This document shows positions 47,493 to 56,010 of a DNA stretch of 64,000 nucleotides, in pieces. The number at the start of each line of letters is the position of its first letter. The stretch's first letter is position 1. The stretch is from an uncultured Pelagibacteraceae bacterium. GTDB lineage: Bacteria; Pseudomonadota; Alphaproteobacteria; Pelagibacterales; Pelagibacteraceae. The position numbers were made by a program, and so were the translations under genes. The stretch is taken from the NCBI GenBank assembly GCA_902604055.1, contig CACKXA010000002.1, forward strand, positions 1-64,000. The letters are read 5' to 3'. The notes below the pieces were generated by a model. It was not told the DNA's origin and did not search any database. It saw only the letters and a program-made list of their open reading frames with translations.

Positions 47493-49964
47493 CTACACTT
47501 TTTCCTCACCGAATGGTTTTAAAATTAATATAAGCTTAGGAAGAAGTGTTAACACTGAAATCATAGCTAGTAACATTGCAATACCTGTGAATATGCCAAA
47601 ATATATTGTGGGTATAAAATTTGACAAAATTAAGATTGAAAATCCGAAAACAATTGTTATAGAAGTATTTAAAATTGCTATACCAACAGTTCTATGACAT
47701 CTATCAAGTGTTTTATTGTAATTGTTTATCTTATTAAACTCTTCTTTAAACCTATAAATATAGTGAATACTGTTATCCACTGCTATACCAATAGTTATTG
47801 CGGCTATAGTAATGGTCATCATGTCTAATGGAATTCCAAGCAAACCTATTATGCCAAGGATAAAAAAAGCTGCTATAAAATTTGGCACAACACCAATAGA
47901 TGAAATGATGATATTTCTAAATAAAATTAAAAACATTAAAAAGATTCCAAGCATCACTATACCTAAAGTAAGTATTTGAGATTTAAATAAACTTTGTAAT
48001 AAATTATTAAACAAAATCAGAACACCTGCCAATTTGTACTCTTCTCTATCAAAACCAAGTTTTGTATTTAAATCTTTATCTATTTTTTGGATTAAATCGT
48101 TTCTTCTTAAATCTTCTAAAGAATCTTTAATTCTTACACTTATCCTGGCTTCATCTTTATCTACCGAGATATAAGGAGTAACAATTTCCTTTTTTATTGC
48201 TGAAGGAATTTTACTATATAGAACTGCTATCTCTAAGCTCTGCAGTTCTTTATTATTTAAGTCTTCGGCCACTCTTAAAATTGATCCAAAAGATAAAACT
48301 TTTCCAATTTCTGGCAAGGAGTCTAAATAATCATGAACTTGAATGATTTTATCCATTTTATCCCTCGTAAACCAATATTTTGCCTTATCCTCATTAGTTT
48401 CGGTTTCTTCTTCCCACTCATCAAATTCATCATTCTCTTCTTTAGTTTCTTTCTTCTTTACTGGAAATTTTAAAATTATATTTAAAGGTGTAGTACCACC
48501 AAGATCTTCATCTATTTTTTTCATCCCTTTATAAATTTCAGTTTTTTTATCAAAGTAATTTATAAAACTATTTTCTACTTCTAGTCTGAAGATTCCAACT
48601 ATACTAAAAATAATTATCAAAAACGTAGTTCCAAAAATTAAGATTTCATTATTTTTAGTAAAAGAACCTAAAGCAGATGTAATTAAAGATTTTTCTGTAT
48701 CTTTTATACCTATTTCATTTTCAGATGAAAATAAGTTTAGTAAAGAAGGCAACAACAAAAAAGTAACTAGCAATGAGACTATTAAACCTAATGTCATCAT
48801 CCATCCAAAATCAATTATTGGTTTAATTCCACTAAAAACTAGAGATAAAAAAGCGCATATAGTAGTTAAAACTGTATATAATATTGGCAGCATCATTTTT
48901 TTGCTTGCCTCAAAAACCGCCTCTTCTTTTGTAAGGTTAGGAAATTCTTTTTTTAATTGTAAAAATCTAACTGTTACATGGATATTCATTGCCATATTTA
49001 ATATGAGCATCAAAGCAATAAAGTTCGATGAAATGACTGTTACTTTCCAACCAATTAATCCTAAAAGACCAACCATTATAATCACAGATGTTGCACATCC
49101 CAACAAAGGCATTATTACCCACTTAAAATTTCTAAAGATAAACCAAAGTGTTAATATAATAAAAATAAATACTCCAATTCCAAAAACTACTATGTCACTT
49201 TTAATATAGCTCATCATATCGTCAGCTATCATTGGAATACCACCTAAATGAATTTTAGCGTTTTCTCCATATCTACTAATAACATCCCTTATTTCTGTAA
49301 TATTTTGGTGATTTCTAATATTGTATAAATTTTTATATTCCTCATATTCTTTTAGGAATTTTTTGTAATTCAATTTTTCTTCGTTTGTTAAACCAGTTTC
49401 AATGGATTGATCAAAATATTTATCTTTTACCCTTATATATTCTGCTAATCTTTCATCTTTTTTAAGGTAGACAACGATCCCAGAGGTTTTGCCATCTTCA
49501 CTAATAACGTAATCTTTATAAATAGGACTATTAATAATCTCATCAAATCCTCTTTTTCTGTCAATTTCTGGGTAAGACAATGTTTTATAATTTTTTAACC
49601 TTTCCATTAAACTTTCATCTGTACTTTTTAAAAGGGGAACATCAATTACAGTAATAACACTATCTACCCAAGTTAATTTCTCAATTTTAGATTTCAGCAA
49701 CTGAAGGTTAAGAATAGTCTCTTTTTCTATGAAACTTGATACAGGGGTATAAGTTAAAACCAAGAAGTCTTTTGAGCCATAAGTTTTATTAATTTCTCTT
49801 AAATATTTAAGATCTGGATCTCCTTCTAGCAAGAGAGCGTCAGATGAAGCATCTAAATTGAAATTTTTAGATTGATAAATTGAGAAACTAATTAAAATTA
49901 TTAAAAAAAAAAGAGTTACTTTTGGAAAATCTATTATTATCTTTTTATAAATTTCAGCAAACAT
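47493..49964 (-). CDS. RND-superfamily exporter (MMPL/Patched-like)
   Basis: 823 residues with twelve predicted membrane helices in the 1+5+1+5 arrangement and two large periplasmic loops. It belongs to the MMPL/HpnN-like group that moves lipids or hydrophobic molecules, rather than the AcrB drug pumps. The second loop contains an unusual acidic low-complexity stretch (around residues 510-530, EEWEEETET-like). The substrate is unknown. It sits between dnaB and cvpA, where many alphaproteobacteria have alr and radA. Confidence 0.85.
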   Translation of the reverse strand: MFAEIYKKIIIDFPKVTLFFLIILISFSIYQSKNFNLDASSDALLLEGDPDLKYLREINKTYGSKDFLVLTYTPVSSFIEKETILNLQLLKSKIEKLTWVDSVITVIDVPLLKSTDESLMERLKNYKTLSYPEIDRKRGFDEIINSPIYKDYVISEDGKTSGIVVYLKKDERLAEYIRVKDKYFDQSIETGLTNEEKLNYKKFLKEYEEYKNLYNIRNHQNITEIRDVISRYGENAKIHLGGIPMIADDMMSYIKSDIVVFGIGVFIFIILTLWFIFRNFKWVIMPLLGCATSVIIMVGLLGLIGWKVTVISSNFIALMLILNMAMNIHVTVRFLQLKKEFPNLTKEEAVFEASKKMMLPILYTVLTTICAFLSLVFSGIKPIIDFGWMMTLGLIVSLLVTFLLLPSLLNLFSSENEIGIKDTEKSLITSALGSFTKNNEILIFGTTFLIIIFSIVGIFRLEVENSFINYFDKKTEIYKGMKKIDEDLGGTTPLNIILKFPVKKKETKEENDEFDEWEEETETNEDKAKYWFTRDKMDKIIQVHDYLDSLPEIGKVLSFGSILRVAEDLNNKELQSLEIAVLYSKIPSAIKKEIVTPYISVDKDEARISVRIKDSLEDLRRNDLIQKIDKDLNTKLGFDREEYKLAGVLILFNNLLQSLFKSQILTLGIVMLGIFLMFLILFRNIIISSIGVVPNFIAAFFILGIIGLLGIPLDMMTITIAAITIGIAVDNSIHYIYRFKEEFNKINNYNKTLDRCHRTVGIAILNTSITIVFGFSILILSNFIPTIYFGIFTGIAMLLAMISVLTLLPKLILILKPFGEEKV

Positions 49965-50018
49965 TGTGATATTTCAGATATATCTTAAATTTATTATAAC
50001 TAAAGTGAAATTTTGGGG

Positions 50019-51440
50019 TTAATTTGAGCTTAAATCTTTGAATTTTGTATATATTCCCTCGAATTCAACTTTGATAGTCCCCGTTGGACCGTGCCTTTGT
50101 TTGCCTAAAATAATATCAGCCAAACCATTCACATCATTCATTTTTGATTGCCATTCTGCGTGTTCAATTGAACCTAATTTAGGTTGTTTTCTTTCTAAAT
50201 AGTATTCCTCTCTATAAACGAACATGACCACATCAGCGTCTTGTTCGATAGATCCTGACTCTCTTAAGTCAGCTAATTGAGGTTGTTTATCATCTCTTTG
50301 TTCAACTGCTCTTGAAAGCTGAGATAAGGCTAAAACTGGCACTCCAAGATCTTTTGCTAAAGCTTTTAATCCTTGAGTTATTTCGGAGATTTCTTGAACT
50401 CTACCATCATTTCTTAATAAGTTACTCGCTCTCATTAATTGAATATAATCTACAACTATCAAACTTAATCCAAATAATCTTTTTATACGTCTTGCTCTAT
50501 TGCTTAAAGTCGCAATTGTAATAGCGGGAGTTTCATCTATAAACAATGGGAGATTGTAAATATTTCTAGAAGTTTCAATATATCTATTAATTTCTTCCTC
50601 TGTAACTTTACCTTTTCTTATGTCATCAGACTTTATTCTAGCTTGTTCAGACAAAATTCTCGTTGATAGTTGTTCCGAAGACATTTCTAATGAAAAGAAA
50701 GCTACAGATGATTTTTCTTGTTTACTCATAATATTTTGAGCAGCATGGTATGCTATATTTGTAGCTAAAGCTGTTTTACCCATTGAAGGTCTTCCAGCTA
50801 ATATCACAAGATCAGATTTATGTAATCCACCCAATTTTTCGTCAAGCGCAGACAATCCAGTTGGTACACCTACAATACCTTTATCGTTTTTCATTGCTAG
50901 AGTAGCCATTTCAATTGTTTGATCTAATGCTTGATTAAATTTTAAAAAAGATTGAGAGAAGCTACCTCTTTCTGCCAAATCAAAAAGAGATTTTTCAGTA
51001 CCTTCAATAATTTTTTCAGCACTTTGTTCTTTTGAGTTTAATGTTTCTGAAGACAAGTTGTCAGAGATTAAAACTAATTCTCGTCTTAGATACATTTCAT
51101 GAATTATTTTTGCGTAGTCAATAGCTTGTTTCGTTGAACCTGAAAATCTTGTAAGTTTGACCAGGTATTCTGTTCCTCCAACTTCACTTAACATATTATC
51201 CTTTTCAAAATAATTTTTTAATGTAATTGGGTTTGCTATCATTCCTTTATTATTTAGATATTCAATGACTTCATAAATTTTAACATGTCCAGGATCATAA
51301 AAACTTGTAGGATTAATAATATTCGAGACTTCATCGATTATATCGTTGTTAACCAAAATTGAACCTAGTAAAGCTTGCTCTGCCTCTATGTTAGAAGGTT
51401 GTTTTTGATCAAGATTGTTTGGTATTTTTACTTTTTCCAC
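50019..51440 (-). CDS. dnaB: Replicative DNA helicase DnaB
   Basis: Hexameric helicase of the replication fork. 473 residues: N-terminal primase-interaction domain (IEAEQALLGSILVNN) and C-terminal RecA-like motor with Walker A GRPSMGKTALA, Walker B LIVVDYIQLM, and QLSRAVEQRDDKQPQLADLRESGSIEQDAD. No intein is present, though this site often hosts one. It follows rplI in the usual rpsF-rpsR-rplI-dnaB order. Confidence 0.98.
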   Translation of the reverse strand: MEKVKIPNNLDQKQPSNIEAEQALLGSILVNNDIIDEVSNIINPTSFYDPGHVKIYEVIEYLNNKGMIANPITLKNYFEKDNMLSEVGGTEYLVKLTRFSGSTKQAIDYAKIIHEMYLRRELVLISDNLSSETLNSKEQSAEKIIEGTEKSLFDLAERGSFSQSFLKFNQALDQTIEMATLAMKNDKGIVGVPTGLSALDEKLGGLHKSDLVILAGRPSMGKTALATNIAYHAAQNIMSKQEKSSVAFFSLEMSSEQLSTRILSEQARIKSDDIRKGKVTEEEINRYIETSRNIYNLPLFIDETPAITIATLSNRARRIKRLFGLSLIVVDYIQLMRASNLLRNDGRVQEISEITQGLKALAKDLGVPVLALSQLSRAVEQRDDKQPQLADLRESGSIEQDADVVMFVYREEYYLERKQPKLGSIEHAEWQSKMNDVNGLADIILGKQRHGPTGTIKVEFEGIYTKFKDLSSN

Positions 51441-51503
51441 TAACGAATAATAGTTTTGACTAGATATATTTAAAGTATAAAGTTACACACTATTTTTCCT
51501 ATC

Positions 51504-51512
51504 TGTGGAAAA
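51504..51512 (-). promoter_or_regulatory. DnaA-box-like site before dnaB
   Basis: TTTTCCACA on the minus strand matches the 9-base DnaA box TTATCCACA at eight positions and lies about 65 bases upstream of the dnaB ATG, in the rplI-dnaB gap. A single box is weak evidence, and it could be chance in AT-rich DNA. Confidence 0.25.
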
Positions 51513-51513
51513 G

Positions 51514-51969
51514 TTATACTGATTGTATCTTGTCAATCTTGATAGATATCTGTGCTGAAACTTCTGAGTGAAAATTAATAATAACCTTATAAACACCAAT
51601 CTTATTTATATTCTCTTTTAAAACAATTTGAGAGGGCTGTACCTCCACATTTAATTTATCTAAAATTTCAGCTGATATTTCTCTAGGCTTTATCGATCCG
51701 TACAACTCACCATTTTCTTTACTTTCCTTATTAAATTTAAAAGTTTTTTTGTTAATTAATTGAGCGGTTTCTTTAAATTTCTTTTTTAGCTCAATATTCT
51801 TTTTATTTAATTCATTCTTTTTTTTTGAAACATGCTGTAAATTTTCTTCGTTGTATCTAAGTGCCTTTCCTGTTTTTAAAAGAAAGTTTCTTCCATATCC
51901 TGGCTTAACTGTTACTTTGTCTCCTATATTTCCTAAGTTAATAATATTTTCTAAGAGTATTAATTCCAT
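51514..51969 (-). CDS. rplI: 50S ribosomal protein L9
   Basis: 151 residues; N-terminal MELILLENIINLGNIGDKVTVKPGYGRNFL is the L9 signature and the long connecting helix follows (KKNELNKKNIELKKKFKE). A structural protein of the large subunit near the L1 stalk. It lies 6 bp after rpsR in the ribosomal operon. Confidence 0.97.
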   Translation of the reverse strand: MELILLENIINLGNIGDKVTVKPGYGRNFLLKTGKALRYNEENLQHVSKKKNELNKKNIELKKKFKETAQLINKKTFKFNKESKENGELYGSIKPREISAEILDKLNVEVQPSQIVLKENINKIGVYKVIINFHSEVSAQISIKIDKIQSV

Positions 51970-51975
51970 AACAAA

Positions 51976-52248
51976 TTATATTAATCCTAATATTTTCGCT
52001 TTTTTTATTTCTCGAGTTAGTTTTTTTTGTTTACCGCTAGAAACCGAGGTAATTTTAGAAGATAAAATTTTATTATTTTCAGATATATATTTTTTTAAGA
52101 CACTTATATTTTTATAATCAATTATCGGGGCGTTTTTAAGAGAAAAGGGACAAGATCTATTAAATTTTCCCTCGGATTTTTGAAATAAACTCAGTTTGTT
52201 TAAAGAACTGCCGCCTCTTTTTTTGAATTTTTTTCCTTTCCTTTTCAT
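51976..52248 (-). CDS. rpsR: 30S ribosomal protein S18
   Basis: 90 residues, with a basic Gly/Lys-rich N-terminus of about 30 residues before the conserved core IDYKNISVLKKYISENNKILSSKITSVSSGKQKKLTREIKKAKILGLI. Binds S6 in the small subunit, hence the common rpsF-rpsR order; the genes overlap by 4 bp. No priB or DUF2232 gene lies between. Confidence 0.96.
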   Translation of the reverse strand: MKRKGKKFKKRGGSSLNKLSLFQKSEGKFNRSCPFSLKNAPIIDYKNISVLKKYISENNKILSSKITSVSSGKQKKLTREIKKAKILGLI

Positions 52249-52571
52249 TTTTTATCAACCTTAAAATATTCGTTCTTAGTGTCTAAAATTTTATATTTAA
52301 CAACAAGATGTCTAATGATAGAGCTATCAATCTTAATCTTTTTGTTAATTTCATTTAAAGTTTCTTTATTTCCCTCAAATTTGTAATGAATATAAAAACC
52401 TTTTTTATATCTCCTAATTTTTCTTGCTAAACTTAATAGTCCCCATTCTTCAATTTTTACAACTTTGCCCGAGTTTTCATTTATAATGCTAGAGTATTTT
52501 TCCTTAATTTTATCTAATTCTGCCTTAGCTAAGTCCTGTTTTGCAATTAGAGTATTTTCGTAAAAAGACAT
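52245..52571 (-). CDS. rpsF: 30S ribosomal protein S6
   Basis: 108 residues: MSFYENTLIAKQDLAKAELDKI, then WGLLSLARKIRRYKKGFYIHYKFEG, and NEINKKIKIDSSIIRHLVVK, all family-typical. It is the first gene of the rpsF-rpsR-rplI-dnaB unit, divergent from fabD. No clear S6-S18 autoregulatory leader (CCG-containing hairpin) is visible upstream. Confidence 0.97.
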   Translation of the reverse strand: MSFYENTLIAKQDLAKAELDKIKEKYSSIINENSGKVVKIEEWGLLSLARKIRRYKKGFYIHYKFEGNKETLNEINKKIKIDSSIIRHLVVKYKILDTKNEYFKVDKK

Positions 52572-52625
52572 AAAAAAAGAATATTGTTTATTAGTTTGCT
52601 TTAAAGTACATATTATAAAAAAAGC

Positions 52626-52653
52626 TTTATACTATAATAGATATTTATATCAA
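52626..52653 (-). promoter_or_regulatory. Candidate sigma-70 promoter of rpsF
   Basis: On the minus strand TTGATA (52653-52648) and TATAAA (52631-52626) are separated by 16 bases. Initiation at about 52618 gives a leader of roughly 47 bases. It overlaps the -10-like box of divergent fabD. Confidence 0.45.
52633..52638 (+). promoter_or_regulatory. Candidate -10 box of fabD
   Basis: A perfect TATAAT, 46 bases before the fabD ATG, inside the spacer of the opposing rpsF promoter. No good -35 is found, so use is uncertain; if real, the two promoters would exclude each other. Confidence 0.35.
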
Positions 52654-52684
52654 TACTAATTATCTAAGATTAAACGCTAAAATT

Positions 52685-53623
52685 ATGAATGCTATACTCT
52701 TTCCAGGCCAGGGATCACAAACTGTGGGCATGGGGTTAGAATTTTATAAGAATTTTGAAATTGTAAAAAAAATTTTCAAAGAAGCTGACGAAAAGCTCAA
52801 TTATGATATTTCAAAGATTATTTTAGAAGGACCTGAAGATGAATTAAAATTAACTCAAAATACTCAACCAGCAATATTAGTAATAAGTTATTCAATTTTT
52901 TCAGTTTTAAAAAAAGAGTTTGGTTTTGACTTTAGTTCCACAAAGTACTTCGCAGGCCATTCTCTCGGGGAGTATAGCGCTTTAGTTTGTTCAGAGTCTT
53001 TAAATTTTAACGACTCGCTTTTATTACTCTATGAGAGAGGAAAGTGTATGCAAGAGGCCGTGCCAGTTGGCAAAGGTGCAATGATTGCAGTATTAGGACT
53101 CAAATTAGATGAAATTAATAATCTTATTAAGAAAGTAAACGCACAAGGTGTTTGTGAAGTAGCAAACGATAATGCAGAAGGTCAAATTATATTAAGTGGA
53201 AATGTTGAACAAATTAATAATCTAAAAAACATTTTAAAAGAAAATAAAAAGAAATATATACCATTAAATGTAAGCGCTCCATTCCATTGTTCATTGATGA
53301 AACCAGCGGCTTTAAAAATGCATGATAAAATTAGTTCAGTAAAATTTCAAAAACCAAATTTTGATATAGTAAGTAATGTAACTTCGGTTCCAGAAAAAAA
53401 TCCAGAAAACATAAAAAAACTATTAGTTGATCAAATTTGTTCAACAGTGAGATGGAGAGAAAGTATAATTTACATGAACAAGGAAAATATCACTGATTTT
53501 ATTGAAATAGGTCCTGGTAAAGTTTTGTCTGGAATGGTTAAGAGAACAGTAAAGAATATAAATTGCTTTAGTATAAATTCAATAGATGATATGAAAAAAA
53601 CTATTAATGAACTTAAAAAATAA
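52685..53623 (+). CDS. fabD: Malonyl-CoA:ACP transacylase
   Basis: Loads malonyl groups onto ACP for fatty acid synthesis. 312 residues. FPGQGSQTVGMG near the start, nucleophile S93 in GHSLGEYSAL, and the His in APFHCSLM at about 200. It overlaps fabG by 17 bp. It is the first gene of fabD-fabG-acpP-gmk. Confidence 0.97.
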   Translation: MNAILFPGQGSQTVGMGLEFYKNFEIVKKIFKEADEKLNYDISKIILEGPEDELKLTQNTQPAILVISYSIFSVLKKEFGFDFSSTKYFAGHSLGEYSALVCSESLNFNDSLLLLYERGKCMQEAVPVGKGAMIAVLGLKLDEINNLIKKVNAQGVCEVANDNAEGQIILSGNVEQINNLKNILKENKKKYIPLNVSAPFHCSLMKPAALKMHDKISSVKFQKPNFDIVSNVTSVPEKNPENIKKLLVDQICSTVRWRESIIYMNKENITDFIEIGPGKVLSGMVKRTVKNINCFSINSIDDMKKTINELKK

Positions 53624-54338
53624 AAAAATTATAATTACTGGTGCCACAGGTGGGATTGGAAATAGTCTTGTAAAAAAATTTGTTGATAACGGATCAATGA
53701 TTTTAGCAACAGGCACAAATGAGGAAAAATTGAAAAATTTAAAAAATGAATTCAGCAATATATTAATTGAAAAATTTAATTTAGGTGATCATTCGAAAAT
53801 TGAATCTTTTATAGAAGCAGCGAACAATAAATTAGGAGGCTTAGATATTCTGATAAATAATGCAGGTATAAACCTAGATAGTTTAACAATAAGATTGTCC
53901 GAAGAAAATTGGAAAAAAGTTTTAGATATAAATCTAACCTCAACCTTTTTAATGTGTAAATCTGCAATTAAGAAAATGCTTAAAAGCAAATCAGGAAAAA
54001 TTATAAATATCACTTCAATTGTTGGTCACACTGGAAATTTTGGGCAAACGAATTATTCTGCATCTAAAGCTGGGATAGTTGCTTTTTCAAAAAGTTTAGC
54101 TCTTGAGTACGCAAAAAAAAATATTAACATTAATTGTGTTTCACCTGGTTTTATTAAAACCGAAATGACCGATAAAATTCCTGAAGAATATAAAATAAAA
54201 TTAATAAACAAAATTCCTGCAGGAGACTTAGGAACAGGCGATGATGTTTCTAATTGTGTTGCTTTTTTAGCTTCAGATATGTCGAATTATATTAATGGAG
54301 AAACCATTCATGTTAATGGTGGAATGTATATGGCTTGA
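53607..54338 (+). CDS. fabG: 3-oxoacyl-ACP reductase
   Basis: NADPH-dependent reduction of the beta-keto group during chain elongation. 243 residues of the SDR fold: GATGGIGNSLV cofactor motif, NNAG, catalytic Ser in INITSIVG, YSASKAG (Y-x3-K), and PGFIKTEMT. It overlaps fabD by 17 bp. A consensus -35 (TTGACA) overlaps its stop codon and may start acpP transcription. Confidence 0.97.
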   Translation: MNLKNKKIIITGATGGIGNSLVKKFVDNGSMILATGTNEEKLKNLKNEFSNILIEKFNLGDHSKIESFIEAANNKLGGLDILINNAGINLDSLTIRLSEENWKKVLDINLTSTFLMCKSAIKKMLKSKSGKIINITSIVGHTGNFGQTNYSASKAGIVAFSKSLALEYAKKNININCVSPGFIKTEMTDKIPEEYKIKLINKIPAGDLGTGDDVSNCVAFLASDMSNYINGETIHVNGGMYMA

Positions 54339-54362
54339 CAATTCTATTGAATAATCTATTAA
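54335..54362 (+). promoter_or_regulatory. Candidate internal promoter for acpP
   Basis: A consensus -35 TTGACA at 54335-54340 (its TGA is the fabG stop) is followed after 16 bases by TATTAA at 54357-54362. Initiation near 54369 would leave a leader of about 25 bases. An own promoter would fit the high ACP demand. Confidence 0.4.
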
Positions 54363-54393
54363 GAAAATATCATTCAAATAACAAAGGTAATTA

Positions 54394-54636
54394 ATGTCAG
54401 ACGAAGTAAAAGGAAAAATTAAAAAAATAGTAGCTGATCACTTGGGCATAGAAGAGGAGAAAGTAACCGAAGAAGCAAGTTTTATAGATGACCTTGGTGC
54501 TGATAGTTTAGACACTGTGGAATTAGTAATGGCTTTCGAAGAAGAATTTGGTTCAGAAATATCAGACAGTGAAGCTGAAAAAATTTTAACAGTAGGCGAT
54601 GCTATAAAATTTATTGAGAGTAAGACAAGTCAATAA
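54394..54636 (+). CDS. acpP: Acyl carrier protein
   Basis: 80-residue acidic carrier of growing acyl chains; 4'-phosphopantetheine attaches at S38 in LGADSLD. Helices match the ACP fold ([20 protein letters not shown]). fabF, which normally follows, is absent here; gmk begins 14 bp downstream. Confidence 0.97.
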   Translation: MSDEVKGKIKKIVADHLGIEEEKVTEEASFIDDLGADSLDTVELVMAFEEEFGSEISDSEAEKILTVGDAIKFIESKTSQ

Positions 54637-54650
54637 AACCATTTTTTATA

Positions 54651-55250
54651 ATGAATCATGATGAAAAAAATATCATGGTAATTTTGTCTTCCCCTTCAGG
54701 TGCAGGCAAAACTACGATCACGAAAAAAATTCAGCAAAAATATCAATCTTTTAAAATATCAGTTTCACACACAACTCGTAAACCACGTCCTAATGAAGTT
54801 GATGGTGTAGATTATTATTTTGTTTCTCAAGAAAAATTTAAAAAGCTTATAAAGGAAGATAAATTTTATGAATATGCAAAAATATTCGATAATTATTATG
54901 GCACTTCAAAGAAAAGTGTAGATTCAACTATTAAAAATAATGACATCATATTTGACATTGATTGGCAAGGCACTAAACAATTATCTAAATTTAAAAATTT
55001 AAAATTAATAAAAATCTATATAGTCCCGCCTAATAAAGAAGAGTTAAAAAAAAGGCTAATAAAAAGAAACCAAGATTCACCAACTGAGGTTGAAAGAAGG
55101 TTCAAAGCTTATGACCAGGACATTAAGCACTGGAAAGACTATGATTATGTAATTATAAATGAAAATCTTGAGAATTGTTATAAACAAATTGAAAAAATAA
55201 TCTTAAAAAACAAAAATACTGAGATTATTTCTTCTCAAAAAGTTTTGTAA
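54651..55250 (+). CDS. gmk: Guanylate kinase
   Basis: Phosphorylates GMP to GDP. 199 residues: P-loop SSPSGAGKTT (13-22), GMP-binding SHTTRKPRPNEVDGVDY, and DIDWQGTKQL. It continues the GMP route of guaB-guaA elsewhere in the window. The end overlaps convergent rsmA by 26 bp, the largest convergent overlap here. Confidence 0.96.
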   Translation: MNHDEKNIMVILSSPSGAGKTTITKKIQQKYQSFKISVSHTTRKPRPNEVDGVDYYFVSQEKFKKLIKEDKFYEYAKIFDNYYGTSKKSVDSTIKNNDIIFDIDWQGTKQLSKFKNLKLIKIYIVPPNKEELKKRLIKRNQDSPTEVERRFKAYDQDIKHWKDYDYVIINENLENCYKQIEKIILKNKNTEIISSQKVL

Positions 55251-56010
55251 TCTCATAATATTTTTCTGGTTTTAAATTTGAAGGTCTAAGTTTTAAATCT
55301 AAATTTTTAATCATTTTTATCTTCTTTTCGTTAAAAATTTTTTTAATATTTTTATTTATCATTTTTCTTTTTCCTGAAAATAACAAATTAGTGACTTTTT
55401 CTAAATTTTCTATTTTTTTTATCTTTAGTAGATCATTTTTTTTAGGCTCCAAATGTAGAACTGTTGACTCAACTTTTGGTTTAGGAAAAAAACAATTTGA
55501 AGAAATATTGAATTTATCAGAAATTTTTAATCTATAATTTCTTAAGATTGACAATCTTCCATATTTAGGAGAGCCAAAGTTTCCTATTACTCTTTCAGCC
55601 ATTTCTTTTTGAAACATTAAAATAAGATCAGAATAATTTGGAGGCCATTTTTTAAATTTTATAAGTTTAACAAGTATCTGTGATGAAATATTGTAAGGCA
55701 GATTTCCAAAAATAATAGATTTTTTTTTAATTTTTTCTTCAACTTTGAAGTTAAGAATATCTTCATTAAAAATAATTATTTTTGGATTATTTTTGTACTT
55801 TGATTTAAGTTCATTAAATAATAAATCATCTTTTTCTATTAAAATTAAAGATTTAGGATTATTTTTTAGTAACTCTTCTGTTAGTGCTCCTTTTCCAGGA
55901 CCAATTTCTAAAACATTTTTATCGCAAATAGGTTTAAGGCTGACAATTTTTTTTATAATATTTATGTCTACTAAATAATTTTGACCTAAAGACTTTTTTG
56001 CATAAATCAT
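55225..56010 (-). CDS. rsmA: 16S rRNA dimethyladenosine transferase
   Basis: Dimethylates two adjacent adenosines in helix 45 of 16S rRNA (KsgA). 261 residues: YAKKSLGQNYLVD N-terminus, SAM motif IGPGKGALTEELL, NLPYNISSQILVKL catalytic motif, and FFPKPKVESTVLHLEP. It is the last gene of the lptF-lptG-lptD-surA-pdxA-rsmA unit, overlapping pdxA by 4 bp. Confidence 0.97.
   Translation of the reverse strand: MIYAKKSLGQNYLVDINIIKKIVSLKPICDKNVLEIGPGKGALTEELLKNNPKSLILIEKDDLLFNELKSKYKNNPKIIIFNEDILNFKVEEKIKKKSIIFGNLPYNISSQILVKLIKFKKWPPNYSDLILMFQKEMAERVIGNFGSPKYGRLSILRNYRLKISDKFNISSNCFFPKPKVESTVLHLEPKKNDLLKIKKIENLEKVTNLLFSGKRKMINKNIKKIFNEKKIKMIKNLDLKLRPSNLKPEKYYEITKLFEKK

Noticed and set aside
52572..52684. 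S6-S18 autoregulatory RNA motif before rpsF
   Set aside because: The leader is AT-rich with no CCG-containing bulged hairpin.
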